This document shows positions 10,796-19,300 of a stretch of DNA of 46,517 bases, piece by piece; position 1 is the first letter of the stretch, and each line of letters begins with the position of its first letter. Origin of the DNA: Staphylococcus petrasii. GTDB taxonomy: Bacteria; Bacillota; Bacilli; Staphylococcales; Staphylococcaceae. Where the stretch lies: positions 1 through 46,517 of the forward strand of contig NZ_PPRC01000022.1 of the NCBI RefSeq assembly GCF_002902565.1, given 5' to 3'. The translations under genes were made by a program, and so were the position numbers. Below the pieces are notes generated by a model. That model was given only the letters and a program-made list of their open reading frames with translations. It was not told the DNA's origin and searched no databases.

Positions 10796-10920
10796 TGGTA
10801 TAATGTTAAATATATTATTTACGGAACTTTAGTGCTTTAAATTTGGGGAAAGTACGGTTCTGTTAAACTGAGTAATTTTTACATAGTGAGTTGAAAAATT
10901 AAAGTCTAGGTAGGTGCCTC
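10796..10920 (+). promoter_or_regulatory. nupC promoter and leader
   Basis: An extended -10 TGGTATAAT ends near 10804 and predicts a leader of about 110 bases. The leader holds a possible imperfect hairpin (GGAAC near 10822 with GTTCT near 10857). It does not fit the purine riboswitch pattern. Confidence 0.5.
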
Positions 10921-12150
10921 ATGTTTTTAATCATTAATATCATTGGGTTACTTGTATTTTTGGGAATTGCCGTTCTATTTTCCAGAGATCGCAAAAATAT
11001 CCAATGGAAATCAATTTTGATTCTTGTTATTTTAAACCTTTTCCTTGCCTGGTTCTTCGTATACTTCCAAATTGGTAGATCCATCGTTGAAGGCTTAGCT
11101 GCAGCAATCGCTTGGGTGATTCAATCAGCACATACTGGAACTGGCTTTGCATTTAGTAGTTTTACAAGTGGTAAACAAATGGATATGGCTATTAGCGCCT
11201 TATTCCCAATCTTGCTTGTTGTGCCACTATTTGATGTATTAATGTATTTCAATATTTTACCGAAGATTATCGGTGGTATTGGCTGGGTATTAGCTAAAAT
11301 TACACGTCAGCCTAAGTTTGAGTCATTTTTCGGAATTGAAATGATGTTCTTAGGTAATACTGAGGCTTTAGCGGTTTCAAATGAACAATTAAAACGCATG
11401 AAAGAAACACGTGTTTTAACGTTAGCTATGATGTCAATGAGTTCTATTTCAGGTGCGATTGTTGGTGCTTATGTACAAATGATTCCTGGTGAACTCGTAT
11501 TGACAGCCATTCCGCTAAATATTATTAATGCTATTATTGTGTCTTCTATCTTGAATCCAGTAACAGTTGAAGAACGCGAAGATGTTATTTATAGCATTAA
11601 TAATGGTGAAACTGAACGCCAACCATTCTTCTCATTCTTAGGAGATTCTGTATTAAACGCAGGTAAATTAGTGTTAATTATTATTGCGTTCGTTATCAGT
11701 TTCGTAGCTTTAGCTGATTTATTAGATCGCTTTATCAATTTAATCACTGGTTTAGTAGGCGGTTGGATTGGTTTGAAAGGCAGCTTCGGATTAAACCAAA
11801 TCTTAGGTGTCTTCATGTATCCATTCGCGTTATTACTTGGATTACCATGGGGAGAAGCATGGATTGTGGCTCAACAAATGGCTAAGAAGATTGTCACAAA
11901 CGAGTTTGTTGTAATGGGTGAGATTACTAAAGTAGTTAAATCTTATAGTCCGCATAGACAAGCGGTTATTTCAACATTCTTAGTGTCATTTGCTAACTTC
12001 TCAACAATCGGTATGATTGTTGGTACACTTAAAGGAATCGTGGATAAGAAGACTTCGGATTTCGTATCTAAATATGTGCCAATGATGCTTTTAGCAGGTA
12101 TCCTTGTATCATTATTAACAGCAGCTTTTGTAGGTCTATTTGCATGGTAA
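10921..12150 (+). CDS. nupC: Concentrative nucleoside transporter NupC
   Basis: A 409-aa integral membrane protein of the CNT family, which imports nucleosides with a cation gradient. It shows the family layout: an N-terminal helical segment, a central gate domain (PLFDVLMYFNILPKI, residues about 100-115, and FFGIEMMFLGNTEAL) and a C-terminal nucleoside-binding domain (GLPWGEAWIVAQQM). In S. aureus a nucleoside transporter sits at this same place, between abcA and fhuC. Substrate range cannot be read from the sequence. Confidence 0.9.
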   Translation: MFLIINIIGLLVFLGIAVLFSRDRKNIQWKSILILVILNLFLAWFFVYFQIGRSIVEGLAAAIAWVIQSAHTGTGFAFSSFTSGKQMDMAISALFPILLVVPLFDVLMYFNILPKIIGGIGWVLAKITRQPKFESFFGIEMMFLGNTEALAVSNEQLKRMKETRVLTLAMMSMSSISGAIVGAYVQMIPGELVLTAIPLNIINAIIVSSILNPVTVEEREDVIYSINNGETERQPFFSFLGDSVLNAGKLVLIIIAFVISFVALADLLDRFINLITGLVGGWIGLKGSFGLNQILGVFMYPFALLLGLPWGEAWIVAQQMAKKIVTNEFVVMGEITKVVKSYSPHRQAVISTFLVSFANFSTIGMIVGTLKGIVDKKTSDFVSKYVPMMLLAGILVSLLTAAFVGLFAW

Positions 12151-12175
12151 ACCGACACAGCTAAATATTTCTTCG

Positions 12176-12232
12176 AAAGAGCAAGTTTGAAATTATGCTT
12201 ATCTTACATGATTTCAGATTTGCTCTTTATTC
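12176..12232 (+). terminator. Terminator after nupC
   Basis: An 18-bp stem with a few mismatches (12176-12193 with 12211-12228) is followed by a T-rich stretch. It ends nupC before the minus-strand RNA gene. Confidence 0.85.
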
Positions 12233-12265
12233 TTTGAAAATGAAGAACAAAAACCTGACATACGA

Positions 12266-12437
12266 TAAAAACCAAGTATGTAGAGTGAGGAGACACTCTA
12301 TATACTTGGTTTTTATGGGAAATGAATATTAATGTACTTGTAACGGTAAGGACTAGGTACTGTCACAGTACTTCGAGCAAAATTTGTTTTGTTACTATAA
12401 ACAACACAAAGGAGATAACTTCTCTTATTAAGAAGTT
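12266..12437 (-). ncRNA. rsaD: Small regulatory RNA, RsaD homologue
   Basis: On the minus strand a clear sigma-A promoter (below) is followed about 170 bases later by a strong terminator: a 21-bp stem with one G-U pair (12267-12287 with 12294-12314, 6-base loop) ending in a U run. The predicted RNA is about 172 nt. It lies between nupC and the YitT gene, the location of the S. aureus sRNA RsaD as I recall it, and the size is similar. It carries a C-rich TTTCCC motif near 12321 and TCTCC elements in loops, like the pyrimidine-rich seed motifs of Rsa RNAs. A 9-bp 5' hairpin (12417-12425 with 12433-12441) overlaps the start. No convincing open reading frame is inside. Confidence 0.82.
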
Positions 12438-12443
12438 ATACAC

Positions 12444-12472
12444 AGTATAGCAGAAACCATCTTGTAAGTAAA
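12444..12472 (-). promoter_or_regulatory. Promoter of the RsaD-like RNA
   Basis: Minus-strand -35 TTTACT (12467-12472) and -10 TATACT (12444-12449) with a 17-base spacer. The start of transcription is expected near 12437. Confidence 0.85.
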
Positions 12473-12475
12473 CGA

Positions 12476-12490
12476 AAAATTCAGAAAATT
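12476..12490. promoter_or_regulatory. CodY-box-like operator upstream of the RsaD-like RNA
   Basis: AAAATTCAGAAAATT matches the CodY consensus AATTTTCWGAAAATT at 13 of 15 positions and ends four bases upstream of the -35. S. aureus RsaD is reported to be CodY-controlled, which fits. This suggests release from repression when branched-chain amino acids and GTP fall. Confidence 0.65.
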
Positions 12491-12699
12491 TTTATTTGTT
12501 CATAAATTGTTCTTATATTTAGATTATATTCAAACCTGAGTAAATCTATAGGGATATTCGATAATATCAAATAAATTATTATAGTTTAAATTATTTAATT
12601 TTTATTTATTTATCATTTTTTAGAATAGTATATTGTAGCTTTATCAGAGAGTATGCTAACATTTTTAATGATAATACAATAAAAAAGGGGTTGGTATGT

Positions 12700-13533
12700 G
12701 TGAATAAAAACATTAAAGATTTACTCCTTGTGATACTAGGCTCTTTCATATTCTCAGCTGGAGTTAATTCATTCATTATTTCAGGTAATTTAGGAGAGGG
12801 AGGCGTAACGGGGATTGCCATCGTATTATATTACGCTTTTCATATCTCTCCATCTATAACTAACTTTGTAGCCAATGCGGTACTAATAATTATCGGTTAT
12901 AAATTTTTGAATAAAAAAAGTACAATTTTAACTATTATTGCTACTGTACTTATTTCTGTATTTTTAGATTTAACAGATTCTTGGCATGTAGAAACTGGAA
13001 ATGTCATTATTAATGCAGTGTTTGGTGGTATCTGTGTAGGTTTAGGAATTGGTGTTATCGTACTAGCTGGTGGTACTACTGCTGGTACAACTATCCTTGC
13101 TCGTATCGCTAATAAATATTTAGAAGTAAGTACAGCTTACGCACTATTATTCTTTGATTTATTAGTAGTATTAATTTCATTAACAGTACTTCCATTGCAT
13201 AAAGCACTTGTAACAGTTATCTCATTATACATTGGTACAAAAGTAATGGAATATGTTATCGAAGGTCTTAATACGAAAAAAGCTATGACAATTATTTCTA
13301 ATAAACCAGAAGAAGTTGCTAAAGCGATTGATGAACAAGTAGGGCGCGGCCTTACAATTATTGATGGCCATGGCTATTATACTAGGGAAGAAAAAGATAT
13401 TTTGTATGTAGTAGTAGCTAAAACACAAGTTTCACGAGCAAAACGTATTATTAGAGAATTAGATGAAAATGCATTCCTTGTAGTACATGACGTACGCGAT
13501 GTATACGGAAATGGTTTCCTAGCAGATGAATAA
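12700..13533 (+). CDS. YitT family membrane protein (DUF161/DUF2179)
   Basis: A 277-aa protein with five or six membrane helices in the first 190 residues (glycine-rich GVTGIAIVLYYAF and GGTTAGTTILARIANKY) and a soluble C-terminal DUF2179 domain of about 80 residues. The family is widespread in Firmicutes and its function is poorly known; transport is only a guess. I chose the GTG at 12700 because AAGGGG lies nine bases upstream. The frame is open from a TTG at 12691, but that is too close to the ribosome binding site. The gene ends at its own terminator. Confidence 0.85.
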   Translation: MNKNIKDLLLVILGSFIFSAGVNSFIISGNLGEGGVTGIAIVLYYAFHISPSITNFVANAVLIIIGYKFLNKKSTILTIIATVLISVFLDLTDSWHVETGNVIINAVFGGICVGLGIGVIVLAGGTTAGTTILARIANKYLEVSTAYALLFFDLLVVLISLTVLPLHKALVTVISLYIGTKVMEYVIEGLNTKKAMTIISNKPEEVAKAIDEQVGRGLTIIDGHGYYTREEKDILYVVVAKTQVSRAKRIIRELDENAFLVVHDVRDVYGNGFLADE

Positions 13534-13546
13534 GCAAGATCCCTAA

Positions 13547-13587
13547 AGAGATTAAATCATGAAATATGATTTAATCTCTACTTTTTT
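13547..13587 (+). terminator. Terminator after the YitT gene
   Basis: A perfect 14-bp stem (13547-13560 with 13566-13579) is followed by a run of six T. Confidence 0.92.
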
Positions 13588-13611
13588 GAAATGGTCATTA
13601 CACTGTGAAAA

Positions 13612-13649
13612 TGTTATAATATTGCCATTGACTATGATAATTATTATCA
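13612..13649 (+). promoter_or_regulatory. fhuCBG promoter with Fur box
   Basis: An extended -10 (TG then TATAAT, 13612-13620) is followed by a perfect 7-1-7 palindrome TGATAATTATTATCA at 13635-13649, the classic Gram-positive Fur box. Its position over the transcription start region predicts iron-dependent repression of fhuCBG. Confidence 0.9.
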
Positions 13650-13741
13650 ATTAAGAATTGATATATACGAATCAACATATACGAAAAAAATATCATTTAA
13701 CAACGTAGTAATAGATTTATTTTCAAGAAAGTAGGGAAATT

Positions 13742-14539
13742 ATGAATCGTTTAAAAGCACAAGAAGTTGAGATTGGGTACGGAGATCATACGATTATTAA
13801 TAATTTAGATGTTGAAATTCCAGATGGTAAAGTGACTTCTATTATTGGACCGAACGGTTGTGGGAAATCAACATTATTAAAAGCTTTATCACGTTTGTTA
13901 TCTATTAAAAATGGCGAAATTAAATTAGATGGAGAGAATATTCATACGCAATCAACGAAAGAAATTGCTAAAAAGATTGCTATTTTACCTCAAACACCTG
14001 AAGTTGCAGATGGTTTAACAGTTGGAGAGCTTGTATCTTATGGACGCTTTCCACATCAAAAAGGTTTCGGACGTTTATCTGCAGAAGATAAAAAAGAAAT
14101 TGATTGGGCGTTAAGCGTTACAGGTACGTCTGAATTCCGTCATCGTTCTATTAATGACTTAAGTGGTGGGCAACGTCAACGTGTATGGATCGCGATGGCA
14201 TTAGCTCAAAAAACAGATATCATTTTCTTAGATGAACCAACAACTTACTTAGATATTTCACATCAATTAGAAATCTTGGAATTAGTACAACAGCTTAATA
14301 GAGAACAAGGTTGTACAATAGTCATGGTATTACATGATATTAACCAAGCTATTCGTTTCTCAGACCACTTAATTGCGATGAAAAATGGTGAAATCTTAGC
14401 TAGTGGTTCAACAGAAGAAGTATTAACGAAAGATATTCTAGAACGTGTATTTAATATTGATGTAGTGTTAAGTGAAGACCCAAGAACAGGTAAACCTTTA
14501 CTTGTGACTTATGACTTATTTGAACGTACTTATTCATAA
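13742..14539 (+). CDS. fhuC: Ferric hydroxamate ABC transporter ATPase FhuC
   Basis: The ATPase for import of iron-hydroxamate siderophores. In S. aureus it also powers other siderophore permeases. It is 265 aa with Walker A GPNGCGKST, Q-loop ILPQTPE, signature LSGGQRQRVWIAMA, Walker B IIFLDEPT and the switch H in VLHDINQA. The start has GTAGGG upstream, and the gene is first in a Fur-controlled operon with fhuB and fhuG. No fhuD lipoprotein gene is adjacent, as in S. aureus where fhuD genes lie elsewhere. Confidence 0.94.
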   Translation: MNRLKAQEVEIGYGDHTIINNLDVEIPDGKVTSIIGPNGCGKSTLLKALSRLLSIKNGEIKLDGENIHTQSTKEIAKKIAILPQTPEVADGLTVGELVSYGRFPHQKGFGRLSAEDKKEIDWALSVTGTSEFRHRSINDLSGGQRQRVWIAMALAQKTDIIFLDEPTTYLDISHQLEILELVQQLNREQGCTIVMVLHDINQAIRFSDHLIAMKNGEILASGSTEEVLTKDILERVFNIDVVLSEDPRTGKPLLVTYDLFERTYS

Positions 14540-14571
14540 TACGAACGAAAATAAAGAAAAGAGAAATAATT

Positions 14572-15576
14572 ATGACAACGAAAGAGAATAAAGGGGCATT
14601 TGGGTTTATAGGCTATATGGTTCTAGTATTTGCCTTATTAATCATTGCCTTGTTGATTTCAATTTTAATAGGAGAAGCTAAAGTCAATTTCTCAACTATT
14701 ATAGATGCGATTTTTCATTATAATCCAAAGAATCAACAACATAATATTATCAGTGAAATACGAATTCCTCGTGATTTAGGTGCTATGCTAGTAGGCATGG
14801 CACTTTCAGTAGCGGGGGCAGTCATTCAAGGCGTAACAAAAAATGGTTTAGCTGATCCGAGTTTAATTGGATTAAACGCGGGTGCTTCATTCGCATTAGC
14901 GCTCACATTTGCATTTTTCCCTCAAGCACCATTTCTTATGATCATGTTTGCATGTTTTATTGGAGCAATGTTAGGCGGTTTCATTGTGTTAACGATTGGC
15001 CGTTCAAGACGAGATGGCTTTAATCCAATGAGAATTATTTTAGCAGGTGCAGCGGTTAGTGCTTTACTTACTGCGCTCAGCCAAGGTATAGCCCTTGTAT
15101 TTAAATTAAATCAATCACTTACGTATTGGACAGCAGGTGGCGTTTCAGGTACGACTTGGCCACAATTATTATGGAGCGGTCCAATCATTATCATCGCTAT
15201 TGTCATTATCATTGCGATGAGTAAACAATTAACGATTTTAAATTTAGGCGAATCACTAGCTAAAGGGTTAGGACAAAACATTACCCTAGTGCGAGGTATT
15301 AGTTTATTACTAACAATGGTTTTAGCTGGTGTTGCTGTATCTATGGTCGGCCAAATTGCCTTTGTAGGTTTAATGGTACCTCATATCGTGAGATTTTTAG
15401 TCGGTACTGATTATGCAAAAGTCTTACCTTTAACAGTCTTGACAGGTGCATTATTAATGCTAGTTGCCGACACCGTAGCGCGAATGATGGGCGATGCTCC
15501 AGTAGGTGCTATCATTTCATTCATTGGTGTGCCTTACTTCTTATACTTAGTGAAAAGAGGAGGTCGCACAATATGA
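14572..15576 (+). CDS. fhuB: Ferric hydroxamate ABC transporter permease FhuB
   Basis: A 334-aa FecCD/BtuC-type permease with about nine or ten membrane helices and the conserved EIRIPRDLGAMLVGMALSVAG near residue 65. The late-helix region VGQIAFVGLMVPHIVRFLVG contains the cytoplasmic loop that contacts FhuC. It pairs with FhuG to form the siderophore channel. It lies 32 bases after fhuC, and its stop overlaps the fhuG start by four bases. Confidence 0.93.
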   Translation: MTTKENKGAFGFIGYMVLVFALLIIALLISILIGEAKVNFSTIIDAIFHYNPKNQQHNIISEIRIPRDLGAMLVGMALSVAGAVIQGVTKNGLADPSLIGLNAGASFALALTFAFFPQAPFLMIMFACFIGAMLGGFIVLTIGRSRRDGFNPMRIILAGAAVSALLTALSQGIALVFKLNQSLTYWTAGGVSGTTWPQLLWSGPIIIIAIVIIIAMSKQLTILNLGESLAKGLGQNITLVRGISLLLTMVLAGVAVSMVGQIAFVGLMVPHIVRFLVGTDYAKVLPLTVLTGALLMLVADTVARMMGDAPVGAIISFIGVPYFLYLVKRGGRTI

Positions 15577-16589
15577 TACATCCTAAACTAAGACGCAAAC
15601 AAATCATTACACTAATTACCTTTGCTATCTTATTGTTTGCCGCATGTACATGGAGCATTTCTTCAGGAGAATATAAAATTCCGGTAGGACGTTTCTTTAA
15701 GACGTTAATTGGCCAAGGCGAATACTATGATCAGCTTATCTTAATGCAATTTAGATTTCCACGTATGCTAATTACAATTTTAGCAGGAGCAGCGTTAAGT
15801 TTAAGTGGTGCCATCATTCAAAGTGTGACTAAGAATCCAATCGCTGAACCAGGAATATTAGGAATTAACTCTGGTGGTGGATTCGCAATTGCACTGTTTC
15901 TAACAATTGGACAAATTCATCCAGATAATTTCATCTACATCTTACCTATTATCAGTGTCATTGGTGGTATAGCTACAGCTGTTATCATTTTCTTGTTTAG
16001 CGTCAATAAGAAAGACGGTATCACACCTGCTAGTATGGTATTAATTGGTGTAGGAATGAACACTGCTCTATATGGCGGTTCTATTACACTAATGTCGAAA
16101 TTTGATGAAGATCAATCAGAATTTATTGCCACATGGTTCGCAGGAAATATTTGGGGCGACGATTGGCCATTTGTGATTGCTACACTTCCATGGTTAGTCA
16201 TCCTTATCCCGTATTTAATTTATAAATCTAATGTACTGAATTTGATAAATACACACGAACACATCGCGAAAGGTTTAGGCGTTCGTTTAGAAAGAGAACG
16301 TGTTATCCTATTCTTTGTTGCCGTTATTCTGTCATCAGTTGCTGTTGCCGTTGCAGGTTCAATCGCCTTTATTGGCTTAATGGGCCCACATATTGCTAAA
16401 TCCATTGTCGGTCCACGCCATCAATTATTTTTACCCATTGCTATCTTAGTTGGCGCATTCTTACTTGTCTTCGCAGATACGCTTGGTAAAGTAATTCTTG
16501 AACCAACCGGCGTTCCAGCAGGAATCGTAGTAGCAATTATCGGCGCACCATACTTTATTTATTTAATGTATAAATCTAAACATATTTAA
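15573..16589 (+). CDS. fhuG: Ferric hydroxamate ABC transporter permease FhuG
   Basis: The second FecCD-type permease (338 aa) of the FhuCBG importer. It shares the fold with FhuB: QFRFPRMLITILAGAALSLSG near residue 60 and AGSIAFIGLMGPHIAKSIVG near residue 270. The first segment is a membrane helix containing a cysteine (LLFAACTW). It starts at an ATG inside the end of fhuB, preceded by AGAGGAGGT, so translation is coupled. It is the last gene of the operon. Confidence 0.93.
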   Translation: MIHPKLRRKQIITLITFAILLFAACTWSISSGEYKIPVGRFFKTLIGQGEYYDQLILMQFRFPRMLITILAGAALSLSGAIIQSVTKNPIAEPGILGINSGGGFAIALFLTIGQIHPDNFIYILPIISVIGGIATAVIIFLFSVNKKDGITPASMVLIGVGMNTALYGGSITLMSKFDEDQSEFIATWFAGNIWGDDWPFVIATLPWLVILIPYLIYKSNVLNLINTHEHIAKGLGVRLERERVILFFVAVILSSVAVAVAGSIAFIGLMGPHIAKSIVGPRHQLFLPIAILVGAFLLVFADTLGKVILEPTGVPAGIVVAIIGAPYFIYLMYKSKHI

Positions 16590-16594
16590 CTTAT

Positions 16595-16650
16595 AGCAAG
16601 GGATATTTTCTTATTTAAGAAGATGTTCCTTGCTTTTTTTATTTTTTGAA
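16595..16650 (+). terminator. Terminator after fhuG
   Basis: A long 19-bp stem with mismatches and G-U pairs (16595-16613 with 16616-16634) is followed by a run of T. Confidence 0.88.
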
Positions 16651-16801
16651 AATGCAGAACCAAACACGTTTGCCAGTAAATAATTGATTGAAATGGTGAG
16701 TGCACTTGTTTTGCGCATTCGAAAAATGATAGCGTATACAAAAAGGGTGCATTATAATGTAGGCAAAAGATACAGTAAAAGAAAGTTGGAGGTAAATAAT
16801 A

Positions 16802-17182
16802 ATGGCGACAATCGTAATTGTGAGTCATAGTGAAGACGTCGCAAATGGGACTAAAGCCTTACTGAATAACATGGCAAAAGGTGTTAAAATAATTGCATAT
16901 GGTGGCGTAGACAATGGACTAGGCACGTCGTTAGATGAAGTTAAAAAGGTATTGAATAACATAGATGATGATCCTTTATGTTTTTATGATTTAGGTTCAG
17001 CAGAAATGAACATCGATTTAGCAATTGAAACATATAAAGGTCCTTTTAAAATAAAAAAAGTAAATGCGCCAATTGTAGAAGGTAGCTTTGTAGCAGCTGT
17101 TAAATTATCAGTAGGCGGAAGTGTGAATGAGGCAATTGAAGAAATTGATAAAGCTTCGTTTAAGTCAACTGCTTTTAAATAA
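16802..17182 (+). CDS. dhaM: DhaM: PTS-type phosphotransfer subunit of dihydroxyacetone kinase, orphan
   Basis: A 126-aa EIIA-mannose-fold protein which, in the PTS-dependent pathway, passes phosphate from HPr to the ADP held by DhaL, so that DhaK-bound dihydroxyacetone is phosphorylated. The phosphorylated histidine is His9 (IVIVSHSE). The family features GVDNGLGTS and DLGSAEMN are present. It has a strong ribosome binding site (GGAGGT) and its own TATAAT box near 16752. The odd point is that no dhaK or dhaL is adjacent, although S. aureus has dhaKLM at this spot after fhuG. It is intact and not visibly decaying. Confidence 0.85.
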   Translation: MATIVIVSHSEDVANGTKALLNNMAKGVKIIAYGGVDNGLGTSLDEVKKVLNNIDDDPLCFYDLGSAEMNIDLAIETYKGPFKIKKVNAPIVEGSFVAAVKLSVGGSVNEAIEEIDKASFKSTAFK

Positions 17183-17312
17183 AAAACAGTCGTATTTCAA
17201 TACCTACTAGAGTAAAAAATTAATGTTAATTTATTCATTTATAAAATAGAAAATAGAATTAATTATGGTAAAATAATAGTATTGTGAAAAACAAGAATAG
17301 GAGGGCAATACC

Positions 17313-17813
17313 ATGCAAGAGCGCATCACGAATTATGTACTGAATGGTGAATTTGAACAAGTTAGACAACTTATGTCCCAAGCTGACTTCTTAGACTTTG
17401 AAGAAGCTTATATTTCTAGTGCCCATGAACATGAAAGTATGATGTATTATACATGTATCTTAGATATGATTAAATTTGAAGAAAGCGCTGAATTGCATGA
17501 CTTAGCATTCCTATTATTAGTTTACCCATTAAGTGAAGTGGAAGGCGCGCTCGATTCAGCGTATTATCACGCACAATCTTCTATTCAGTTAACTAATGGC
17601 CAAGAAGTTAAAAGTTTACTACAAATGTTGTTACTACATGCCATTCCTGAACCTGTCATTTCAGATTCTGAAGCATTTAAAGTAGCCAAACAAATTTTAA
17701 AATTAGATCCCAATAATCATGTGGCAAGAAATGCGTTAAAAGAAACAGCAAAACGTATGGATAACGTGGTGGTTGATATTAATGAGTTGCAACAATATGG
17801 TCGCTCTAATTAA
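17313..17813 (+). CDS. Conserved hypothetical protein, 166 aa
   Basis: I do not recognise a named family. The protein is acidic, probably soluble and helical, with no signal peptide or membrane helix. It begins with QERITNYVLNGEFEQVRQLM. Alternating helical segments of about 35 residues would suit a tetratricopeptide-like fold, which is a guess. The start has AGGAGGG at good spacing, and the gene has its own terminator, so it is a single-gene unit between dhaM and a transporter gene. Confidence 0.75.
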   Translation: MQERITNYVLNGEFEQVRQLMSQADFLDFEEAYISSAHEHESMMYYTCILDMIKFEESAELHDLAFLLLVYPLSEVEGALDSAYYHAQSSIQLTNGQEVKSLLQMLLLHAIPEPVISDSEAFKVAKQILKLDPNNHVARNALKETAKRMDNVVVDINELQQYGRSN

Positions 17814-17825
17814 ATAAATTTAACG

Positions 17826-17870
17826 AAACCAGTATGAGGGGGGTAAGTGCTTCTTTGATACTGGTTTTTT
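17826..17870 (+). terminator. Terminator after the 166-aa hypothetical gene
   Basis: A perfect 10-bp stem (17826-17835 with 17858-17867) with a 22-base loop containing a GGGGGG run, followed by T residues. Confidence 0.85.
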
Positions 17871-18036
17871 ATTGATATATATCTTTCTTGAAAGTACATC
17901 TTCCTCTTTAACTAGTTACTCATTTATGAAAATATCTTCAAATATTTACATTTTCACGAAATTATTTAATTTGTTCTAACCGTCATCAGAATAGGTATGA
18001 TAGCCCAAAACGTTGTCAATTACCGAATATACACTG

Positions 18037-18090
18037 TTGCATAATCTTTTCAATACGTTATAATTCACAACGTGTCAAATTTAAGGAGGT
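18037..18090 (+). promoter_or_regulatory. Promoter and ribosome binding site of the YkvI-like gene
   Basis: A -35 TTGCAT (18037-18042) and -10 TATAAT (18059-18064), 16 bases apart, precede AAGGAGGT at 18083-18090. This supports the downstream start at 18102. Confidence 0.8.
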
Positions 18091-18101
18091 TATTATATCA
18101 C

Positions 18102-19169
18102 ATGGGGTTAAATAAAGAAGCTGTAAAAATTGGTCTCGCTTATGTGGGTATCGTAGTTGGTGCTGGTTTCTCAACTGGCCAAGAAGTTATGCAATTCTTT
18201 ACACCATATGGCCTATGGTCATATATTGGCGTATTACTTTCAGGCTTAATTCTTGGTTTCATTGGTCGTCAAGTTGCGAAGATTGGTACCGCTTTTGAAG
18301 CCACAAACCATGAGTCAACATTACAATATTTATTTGGAGAAAAGTTTAGTAAAATCTTCGACTACATTCTAGTCTTTTTCTTATTTGGTATCGCTGTAAC
18401 GATGATTGCTGGTGCAGGGTCAACCTTCCAAGAAAGTTTCGGAATTCCGACTTGGCTTGGCGCTCTGATTATGACAGTTATCATCTATTTAACATTATTA
18501 CTCGACTTCAATAAGATTGTTAGCGCACTTGGTATCGTTACACCATTCTTAATTATTATGGTAATTCTTATTGCCGCTTATTATTTATTTGCTGGTAGCG
18601 TTCCAATCAGTGAAGTCAATCAAACAGTAGATAAAACAAGTGTCTTTTGGGGCGTTGTAAGAGGATTAATGTATGGCGGTTTAGCCTTTGCAGTAGGCTT
18701 TAGTACCATCGTTGCTATCGGCGGCGATGCTTCTAAACGTAAAGTATCAGGCGCTGGTGCAATGTTTGGTGGCGTTATTTATACTATCCTATTAGCATTA
18801 ATCAATTTCGCCTTACAAGCAGAATATCCTAATATTAAAAATGTTGAAATCCCAACATTAACATTAGCTAATGAAATTAGCCCTTGGATTGGACTTGTAC
18901 TAACTATTATTATGTTAGCAGTAATGTACAATACTATCTTAGGTCTATGCTATTCATTCGCTGCTCGTTTTACAGAACCTTACAGTAAAAAATATCATAT
19001 CTTTATTATCATAATGATGATTGCTGCGTTTATCCTAAGTTTCGTTGGATTCGCAGACCTAATTAATTTCTTATATAACATTATGGGTGTCGTTGGTCTA
19101 TTCATCGTTGTAGCCGTATTAATTAAATACTACCTACGTAAGAAAGACGATGAAGATCACATTGCTTAA
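18102..19169 (+). CDS. YkvI-like multi-pass membrane transporter
   Basis: A 355-aa membrane protein with about ten hydrophobic helices. It opens with KIGLAYVGIVVGAGFSTGQE, a glycine-broken first helix typical of the amino acid-polyamine-cation (LeuT-like) superfamily, and resembles the YkvI group of Firmicutes. The substrate is unknown. The frame is open from a GTG at 18072, but that codon lies upstream of the ribosome binding site, within the leader, so the ATG at 18102 is the start. The C-terminal tail is charged (RKKDDEDHIA). Confidence 0.8.
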   Translation: MGLNKEAVKIGLAYVGIVVGAGFSTGQEVMQFFTPYGLWSYIGVLLSGLILGFIGRQVAKIGTAFEATNHESTLQYLFGEKFSKIFDYILVFFLFGIAVTMIAGAGSTFQESFGIPTWLGALIMTVIIYLTLLLDFNKIVSALGIVTPFLIIMVILIAAYYLFAGSVPISEVNQTVDKTSVFWGVVRGLMYGGLAFAVGFSTIVAIGGDASKRKVSGAGAMFGGVIYTILLALINFALQAEYPNIKNVEIPTLTLANEISPWIGLVLTIIMLAVMYNTILGLCYSFAARFTEPYSKKYHIFIIIMMIAAFILSFVGFADLINFLYNIMGVVGLFIVVAVLIKYYLRKKDDEDHIA

Positions 19170-19208
19170 ACCCAGACTTTACAATTTAGATTGAATGTTT
19201 TACCCTTA

Positions 19209-19250
19209 AAAGCAATTCGTGAACTTGATACGGATTGCTTTTTCTTTTTT
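19209..19250 (+). terminator. Terminator after the YkvI-like gene
   Basis: A hairpin of AAAGCAATTCGT near 19209-19220 with ACGGATTGCTTT near 19230-19241, then a long T-rich run. Confidence 0.85.
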
Positions 19251-19300
19251 TGAAAAGGCAGAACCAAATAACCAATCTTCAGTTGAAAGGACTGCAGGGG

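Noticed and set aside
10796..10920. Purine riboswitch in the nupC leader
   Set aside because: The conserved junction and loop sequences of purine riboswitches are absent.
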